From assembly GCF_030272615.1 (NCBI RefSeq), contig NC_081410.1:192963619-193027618 (forward strand): 64,000 nucleotides of DNA. The letters run 5' to 3'. Below the pieces are notes generated by a model that was not told where the DNA came from, ran no database searches, and saw only the letters and a program-made list of their open reading frames with translations. How positions within the stretch are numbered: the first letter of the stretch is position 1; every line of letters starts with the position of its first letter. The DNA is from Cryptomeria japonica. Its lineage: Eukaryota > Streptophyta > Pinopsida > Cupressales > Cupressaceae. Positions 48,801 through 57,800 of the stretch are shown here, in pieces. A program made the translations under genes and the position numbers.

Positions 48801-51800
48801 CCAACAGCACTGGGAATACATGAACACGGCTAGGTACTATCTTGCAAGTACGAAACTGAGACTTTAGGAAGCCACACTTCGAAGCTCAAATTTTTCAATC
48901 GCCAATTCGGCAGCATAACGATGCAAATTCAATTCATACCAAATGAGAAGCCCAACACTCTCATTTATAGATTTTGAGGGCTCAAATTCAAATTCACAAT
49001 CCCTCCAAATGCACGCCAAATCCAAATGCACATTCACTTCACATTATTTTGACATTATATTTCATTTCTCCTTTCTCCAAATCGACCTTCTCATAGGAGC
49101 AAATATTCTTTATAAAAATGACAATAAAATCATAATGTGGCATCCAAGGTAGATAAGTGAAATATATTATAAAATTAACTTATTTCTCCATAAGGCGTCC
49201 ATCTTGCCGTATTAATATTTCACTTTATAAAGTATTTTTCCTCAACAATAAATCACCCAATATATAATTAAGGAAATGACTTATATATCAATATAACTTA
49301 AGCAACCCCTTTTAAATAAATCGTCCAACCTTTGCCTTTTATAATTTAATTTAAAACACCATTTTTCATCAAATACTGAACCTGCCAAAACAAGCTCCAA
49401 GGATATGGGGAAACAAGCTGAGAGAATTGCCCTGCCAGAAATAGTCACTGAACTGAGCTGAGGAACCCTTGCCAAGAATAGCACCAAAAAATGAGGGAAG
49501 ACCAACTCCTCAAACTGACCTGGCGGAAATAGCCATCTGAACAAGCCTGTTGACATCCTGCTAAAAATAGTACTTACTAAAAATAGCATACTGCTAAAAA
49601 TAGTAAGTGTTTCCAAAGTGATTTTAACCACATTCTGAGCAATCGTCGTACTTACTAAAAATAGTAAGTCTAGAAAAAGTCACCTTATGCAGATGCATGT
49701 TGAACCATCATGAAGCTCTCTGAAAACCCAGAAAGAATCCAGAATCCAAACTATCAAACTCCCACATATAACCCCTGAAAACACCAAAGAATCCTCCTAG
49801 AAAATAGGAAACCCTAATTTATGCCCCCGACTAGCCTACGGGCCTCCGAACTAGGCTAACGGCCAACATAACTAATCACTGTGGAGAAGGGGACATTACA
49901 GTATTCTAAAAGGAATCTTCTTTACTTCACACAGAATGGCTTGCATTTGTCAATTTCCATGGTCCAACCTTCAGCAAACCAGCGGTTCCATTGCTTGAGG
50001 CAGCCCCTTACAGTGGCAATGACTCGGACTCGGACTCCAATTTTGGCTAGGAGCTGCTATTTTAGGAGACTACAAGATGAAGGGGATAATCCCAAGTCTC
50101 TCCATTAAAACGATCGTTATAGGAATGAGAGGGTAATCATAAGTCTGCCCATTATACTGATTGTTATATAGGAACATGGAAGATTTCCATTCCATAACAG
50201 CATTGGGCAGTGTAATGCTGGTATATCTGTGACAAGAGTCTACAGTTCTATAGGTGTGTGTCTGCTTGCTTGACTGAGTACTTTCCTAGCTGTTTTTGAA
50301 ATTGTTCCAGATTGTTATCTAATCTCACTGTACATAAAATCTTTAACTTGGTATGCATATGATGTTGATGATCTGCATTGGGATACAAGTAGGGAAACCT
50401 AAGCCAGTTATATTTTCTGACCTTTTGTTTTATTGTCCAGCAAATGATTTCATTCCATTTGGTTGCCTTTATTTCTGTGTTTTAGCACGATGCAAAGTAA
50501 AATTGGCATCCCTATCAACTATCAACCTATGTAGGAGATGGTGTTTTATGCGTACAACTTTCACTGGGAGTTGACAGTTGCATAATTTTGAAGAGCATGA
50601 ATGTTATAAATTTTCCCGTGGTCAACATATTATTTCCTTGCACCCTTGTCTGAAGTTTGAACAAACCAAGCCAGGCCCCTAATTTAAAATATAAGGGAAG
50701 CCAAATCAGATATTTCTTATGTCCTTTGTTTCTGTGAGGAGATTAGTATATAATAAGATGGAACAGAAAATTACTTTATTGCTAAAGTCCCTTAAGTAGG
50801 TTATGAAGTTAGTTCTACCTGCTCCAGTATTCTTTGTAAAATTGTTTACTATTGTTCCTATTAGGTAGATAAAAGTAAGCACTTAGTTCTGATCTGTGCA
50901 AATACTATTTTCTCAAATACAACTGAAAGTGTACGTTATCACTTAAAATAAATTTGAACTCATAAAAGTTGATAACAGAGGCTACGCTCTGGATTGTTTG
51001 GCATAGTATTCAATATTTCAGGTTCTAACAGAAGTCTTAGAAAAGCCCCCTTATCAATTTTTTCTGCACCAGGTCAAAACCAGCAACCAATTTCCCAGCT
51101 TTATAATCCTGCCAAGCACAGTGCATGGAACTTAGATCACCTACAAGACTCTTGATATCTCTAATACTATTACTAGTACACCTATACTCTAAAAAAATAT
51201 ACGTAAAATAATGCCGAGACATATCGCATAATTGTCTTACATGTTTATTAGTTGTCAAGAAGGACATGGAGCTGAATAATGCTGCACAGTTTCATATACT
51301 TAGAGACAAGTGGCAATGATTCTATTTTTTTCAGAGTAATAAAATAATACTTATAGAGAAACTGAAACATCCATGCATTTACCTGTCATCTACACGTCAA
51401 ATTTATTCAAAATTTTTGATTGCAGATATTTGTATGTCATTGTAGATGCCTCTCGGCATAATATACAACAAATTTAAAGTTGAAAAAGGGGGCAGTCTGA
51501 GTGAGTTTTAGTTTTATACTTGAAGTGAAAGACAGTTTCGAATTGAGACTAGCAGCTGTAGTCTTCCTAAAATGGAAAGAAAAAACTCCTCAGAATGCAA
51601 CAAATGTGAGAGCCTTCCAGTCGTTCTTCAAAAAAGTGTCTGATGTCTTTTTCAGCTTTTTGATTCATTTATATAACTAAATGTAGAAGGAAGAGTGATC
51701 AAATTTTCAACCATGGCAATATTAACAATTTAAATCAAATTGAAACAATTTATGAAGGCAATAAGTTTAAGTAACATGCATCTTCAATGCTAAACAAACT

Positions 51801-54800
51801 AATGTATTAATTACTAACCACTAGAGACAGACCTGTAGTGGCAACAAGAAAAATATGGACTCCAAATAGAAATACAATGGAGAAAGCAAAACAACACCTC
51901 CTTTCTAATCCAAACATGATAACCACTTACTGGAACGACTGATAAGACAATCACTGCATGCCTCTCCTGCCATGCTGTCAAATCTTGACGAACATTGGAT
52001 GATGGGGAAGCTTCTTGTGATTGATTTCTTTCAACTGACAAATGAAAAAAAATATATATCAATTTGATAGTCTCGAAAGCATCCAACAAAAACCTTTGGA
52101 ATCAGAAAGTTTGAATAGGAAGTCAATGATTGTTGATTTAACTAGGGTTATTTAAACAGGAATACCTCACCATACTAAGCAGTTCAATTTCAGAGAAAGG
52201 TACCCTTAACTGCTCTGAAGAGTACCTAAGCATTGATGAAAGTCCTCAAAAAGTTCAACCAAACAATCATCTAGTATATTTCTTCTACAAATCTATCACA
52301 TAAAGAATTAAACACAATGCATACCAGGTACAATCTAATACTTCATAATAAGATCAAGCTGTCTTTCTATTTATCTTAAAAAATTATATGCATTAGAATC
52401 AACAACCCTGAATCCAGACCACAACCTGGATATTTAATAATCCAAAGATAAAATTACTAAATTGCATTCAGAGATGATTTCAAATCAGCAGTACACAGAG
52501 TCAACTCCAATGGCCTTGCATCAATTTCATGAAAAGCGTAAATACAAAGGCTGTGATGGTATGGTTGCATGCAAGGGGGAAAAAGTAGATACAAAAAGAA
52601 AATTTTGTTATGACTTTGAATAGATCTTTATTAGACTAAATTGAGTATGGCCAATTCTCAATTTGTATTTGAAAGTAATTTGAGAACAACCCCACTTTCA
52701 ACTTAATGTTGAATTATAACCTATCAATATATGATTTTTGTTGGTGTAATTAAGGTGTTGTACCTTGGTTATTTTTCACCTAGATCCTAATTACATATCA
52801 CTTAAGCTTACTTAGGGACTACATAGGAGCTTTTAGGAGCATTTCCACTTTAGGTGGTGTAAACATGTTATCACATTATCACATCCACCTTTCATGGTTG
52901 TACTTTTCCACCTTAGGTGGGTGATCCACCTTAGGTGGTGTTATCACACTATCACTTTTCCACTTTAGGTGGGATGATAGGTTATCCTTTTCTGTCTCAT
53001 GTCATAAAATTACGACACTTGTCATAGGATTAAGACACTTGTCATAATCTTATGCACTCCTATGTCTCACCTTGGCCTATTTAACCAAGGGGTCTCCTAT
53101 ATACTTTCATCCTATCCAATTGATTGATTCTATTGCATCATTGATGAGAATACAATTTATTCTTGTCATTACTTATCTCTTGTTCTTGTGTTTTCCATTA
53201 GGCCAAATCTTACATGGTATCAAAAAAATATTTAAAAAATAAATAAAGTTTTTAATTAAAGTTTTTTCTTTAATTTTTTTAATTAAAGTTTTTTTAATAA
53301 AATAGAACTTTTAATAATTTTTTCTTTAAAAATTTATTTTATTATATTTTTTTGGTATTAAACTTTGTTAAATTTTTAATAATGTTTTTTTTTAAATAGA
53401 GAAATTCATTTTTTCTTTATTAAATTTTAATAAAGTTTTTAAATGTTTTGATTAAGCTTTTAATTCAGTTTTTTTAAAACAAAATATCAAATAAATATGC
53501 AAATTTGGGGGAAAAAAAAATTGTCCACCTATAATGCAATGACTATTCCTCCAACCAAAAACTAGGGTGGGCAGTTGTTCCTTTTTTCTTGGCATCATCC
53601 CAATCGAAGGGCATTTTCAGCAGTTTTCTTCCAGAGCATGTCTTTGGTGCATCATCTTCATGTGTCCAGATTTGCATCATTGTCATGTCATCGTTGTAAT
53701 CTCTTGTATGAGTCATGTTGTAAATGCACTAATAAAGTACCACACTTCTTTGTACCTTGTCATTGAGGTTTCATTTAATGTAATCCTCATGTATTCAATA
53801 ATTATGAACTATCATGTGAGGCTTAGTACATGTCTCCAGTTGAGAATGTATGTAGTTTGAGTATCAATTGATGCTCATACTGGTGTCTCCACGCCTAATC
53901 TTTATCATGTTGCAGTGAAAGATTCATCATCAGTTCTTCATCAACTTGTATCAAGTTTTGTCAAAATTTGACATTCTTGGTGCAACATTGACTGATTTCT
54001 TCCTAAGGGGAGGAATGTTGGTTGACACCATGGACCATCTTTGCAGGATATTCTACATTGAGGGGGGGCTTCATGGTCTCTCTTCTTCTCTCTTATGGGA
54101 GGGACTTTTTCCTCACATGAAGTTTTGTTCTTTTCATTCATCATTTAGAGCAATGTGTTTTCATCTCTCTTTTGGGGAGGAGTTTTGTCCCACTGGGTTT
54201 TCTCCATTTGTGAGAGATTGCATTGCATTTGTAAATGGGTACCTAACATGGCCTAATTGCCGAGACCCATCTTGCAATGTTAGTTTTTGTGTACATTATC
54301 CCTAAGTTGCACTTAAGGGGGGTTGTTGGTGTAATTAAGGTGTTGTACCTTGGTTATTCTTCACCTAGGTCCTAATTACATGTCACTTAAGATTACATAC
54401 AGACCATATAGGATCTTTTAGGAGAATCTCCACTTTAGGTGGTGTTATCACATTATCACATCCACCTTTCGCGGTTGCACTTTTCCACCTAGATGATCCA
54501 CCTTTAGTGGTGTTATGACACTATTACTTTTCCACTTTAGGTGGGACAATAGGTTATTCTTTTTTGTTCTCGTGTCATAAGATTACGACACTTGTCATAA
54601 TCTTAAGCACTCCTATGTCTCACCTTGGCTTATTTAACCAAGGGGTCTCCAATGTACTTTCATCCAATCCCTTACAACACTTGTCATAATCTTATGCACT
54701 CCTATGTCTCACCTTGGCTTATTTAACCAAGGGGTCTCCAATGTACTTTCATCCGATCCAATTCATTCCAATTGATTGATTCTATTGCATCATTGATGAA

Positions 54801-57800
54801 AATACAGTTTATTCTTGTCATATTATTTATTTCTTATCCTTGTGCTTTCCATTAGGCCTCTAGATCTTGGGTGGCTACCTTCATAGCCAAATCTTACAAT
54901 TTGAAATTTCTTGTTTAGAATAATGTTAATGAAATTGATTTCAATTTTGCATTTCTTCTAGAACATGTGCATACTTATATTATCAATCAATATCTAATAC
55001 ACAAAAATTAATGGTGAATTATATTAATGTTTGGAATACTCCAACATGGGTTCTATGTCAAACATGGGAGACAATATGAGCTAAGAAGCCACTATCAAGC
55101 CCTAAGCACATAGGTGTGTTTAGCATTTTAATCCACACCTTTTGGTGCAACACAAAAGGGAACAAATTTATACAAGTAAAACTTAACATAATATAAACAA
55201 TGTGTACTAGCAATATACAAACTTTACAGTCTTTTTTGGTGTAATTTTGTGTTTGTGCTAATTAAACAAAAGATGTGTATCTTTTTGGGGTTTGCCTGAT
55301 GTAGAACGCTGACACGCTCTTTCAACACAAAGCAAAGGATTTTTTATTTTTTGACTAAAAACAAACCCTACAACTACACTCATGCACTGTTCAATTAATT
55401 GTAGAGACTAAACACGACAAGTACACATAAGGATTAATTGATACCAAACATTACGGGATAAACAAGGTTGTTGCATTCAGAGCTACAAGAGACTGACTCT
55501 ACAATTACTGCAATGCAAAGCTTTCAATAATTGTTAAGTAATATTTAACTCAAAAAGGTACATTAACATATGAACACTTCGATGGTAATTTATAAGCAAA
55601 GTACGCATACTAAATCCCCCTGAATGACTAAAACAATTTGGACTAACGACACTGAATACTTGATGAATACCAATTTCAGCATACTGCAAAATGAGAATTA
55701 CCATTGATTGATACTGAGTGCAAAAAGGCACTTATTTATACAGTTTACAGTGTTGCATGATAATAAATGAAATACATTAACTGCATTTATAATCTATCTA
55801 CGACCTTGCATGATTTGCTAGATTTGTTACACATTATATAGTCCACTAATTCTAATTTGATATCATGTGACTATTAGTTCAACAAAAACTTAAAATATTG
55901 CAATTATCCCATGAAAGCTCTTGTATCATGCATGCTAAGATAGACTTCAAGCTAGAAATAGAGAACGCCAAAAATAGAAAAAAGCTATAAATACTAGGAC
56001 ACAACTAAAAATAGTTTATTATGGAATATGTTCTTTTTCTCAAAAATGATGATAACCTATTTTTTAGTGTGGACTAAAAATAGGCTTATGGAAGCCTGGC
56101 CCTAGAGTGACTCTAATTTGACAATGTTGTCCTATTAAAAATCTGTTGTAATGTTTCTATAATGGTCATCTTAGTTGGTTTGGTAAGTTTCTTTTTTTGT
56201 TGTTTACAATTGTTTCTTTTTAGAAACATCGTCTTGTAATCTTTTATAAATAGAGCCGTTTGTCTCTATTGTAGATATTGATTTATAATAACATGGAATC
56301 AGAGCAGGTCGAGGGGTTTTTTTAAGTTAAGGCCTCACCAAGCTAATACTCCAAGACTCATTGCTTGTTGGCTGGCCCCTCCTAGTGTTAGATTGAAATT
56401 AAACTATAATGGGGCCTCAATAGTAGATCCCAAGGCCGTGAGTTCAAGTGGCATTATTAGAAACAAGGTGAGAATCTCATCTAGGATTTATTTTGAAAGC
56501 CTACCTATTGGAACAAATAACGAAGTCAAATTTCAAGCCTTATTCGAAGGTCTCAATCTATCCAAACAAAAGAGGATTCATACCGTAGATATTGAAGGGT
56601 ACTCGATACAATGTATAAACATGATAAGATGCAAGTCTACGGCGAATTTGAAATGGTTGAAGTGGCAAAACCTTATTCAACTGATCTTGGATTCGTTGAA
56701 CGATTTCACAGTTATGCATATCTATCGTGAGGCAAAGAGAGCAGCTGATCATTTGGCAAATCTCGAAGTTGAGTAGAATGAAGACACCAAAGTGTCAAAT
56801 TAATGCAGTATTTGGCAAGATCTGGACAGAATTCATTGGAGGAATAGTACTACGAATTAAGGTTGGAGGGTACTCGGAAGGTACTGCTTTGGATGTTTAT
56901 CGTGATGCTGCAGATGGAGGCAGCATGTGATATTTCTCGATGGAAGAGATTTAGGCTTCTAAGCCCTTTTAAGTTTAAATCTCTTGGCTTGATCACTATG
57001 CAAACCAATGAAATCATGGAATTCTGTGTGCTTATAGTGGGTTTACGATACGACTACAGTATTCAGGCATTGCCCCTCCGTTTCTGTTGTTTGTAACTAG
57101 GTAAATATGAGTTCAGATTGCCTTAAGGCAACATCCGAACTCATTTAGGACTTGGCCCTATCCTAAAGGGGTGACGTGCCCCCAAGATTGAGCCCAGCCC
57201 TATACTTCCACGCTTCCCTAAATACTCCACGCCACAATAATTAAATTGGTGCCAAAAGAAAGAGGCTGACTTGGATATTAATAAAGGCTAAGGACTCATA
57301 TAAATAAAGTCATCTTGCAAATACAATTCAATCATTCATGCATTCAGCGAATTAGCTCTGCAAGTAAAAGGTGCGAATTTACACAAGGATTGTGCGAACT
57401 TGTCTAGGATTGTGCGAACTTGTCTAGGAGGACATAGGCTGTTTTGATGCAGACTTGAAGAGCTTAGAAGTGCAGATCTGTCATACAAAAGGGATCAGAT
57501 CTGAAAGGGAAGCTAAGTATTGTATTTGTGCTATTAAGGGAGAATATATAATCTGACCTGTGGGTCCTTAATGCTGGGTTTTTCCTCCTTGGAGGTTTTC
57601 CCAGGGTATTTGTGTTTGTCTCTTGTTTACTTCCTTCATTTCTGAGTTTACTGATTTATGGTTTACTAAAATGTTACAAATCTGATTAACAAACTAGGGC
57701 ATAATGAAAAGACATAAATCTGATTACTAATCTAGGGTACTAAATTACAGTTTCCAGCATCTGTTCAACATTATGATCCCTCGGGCAAAAAGTGCCTTTG

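Larger units (their letters stand above)
52734..54903 (+). mobile_element. Small non-autonomous LTR retrotransposon
   Basis: 5' LTR 52739-53214 and 3' LTR 54324-54898 both begin TGTTGGTGTAATTAAGG and end AAATCTTACA. Flanks ATTTT and ATTTG give a probable 5-bp target duplication with one change. A primer-binding site TGGTATCAAAA follows the 5' LTR and a purine tract (TTAAGGGGGG) precedes the 3' LTR. The 1.1-kb internal region starts with an A/T-rich 300-base block and contains no protease, reverse transcriptase or integrase. An open frame at 53946-54302 has no recognised domain. Size and structure fit a TRIM/SMART-like or small LARD element that relies on proteins made elsewhere. It is antisense to the BSD gene in intron 1. 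Confidence 0.88.
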
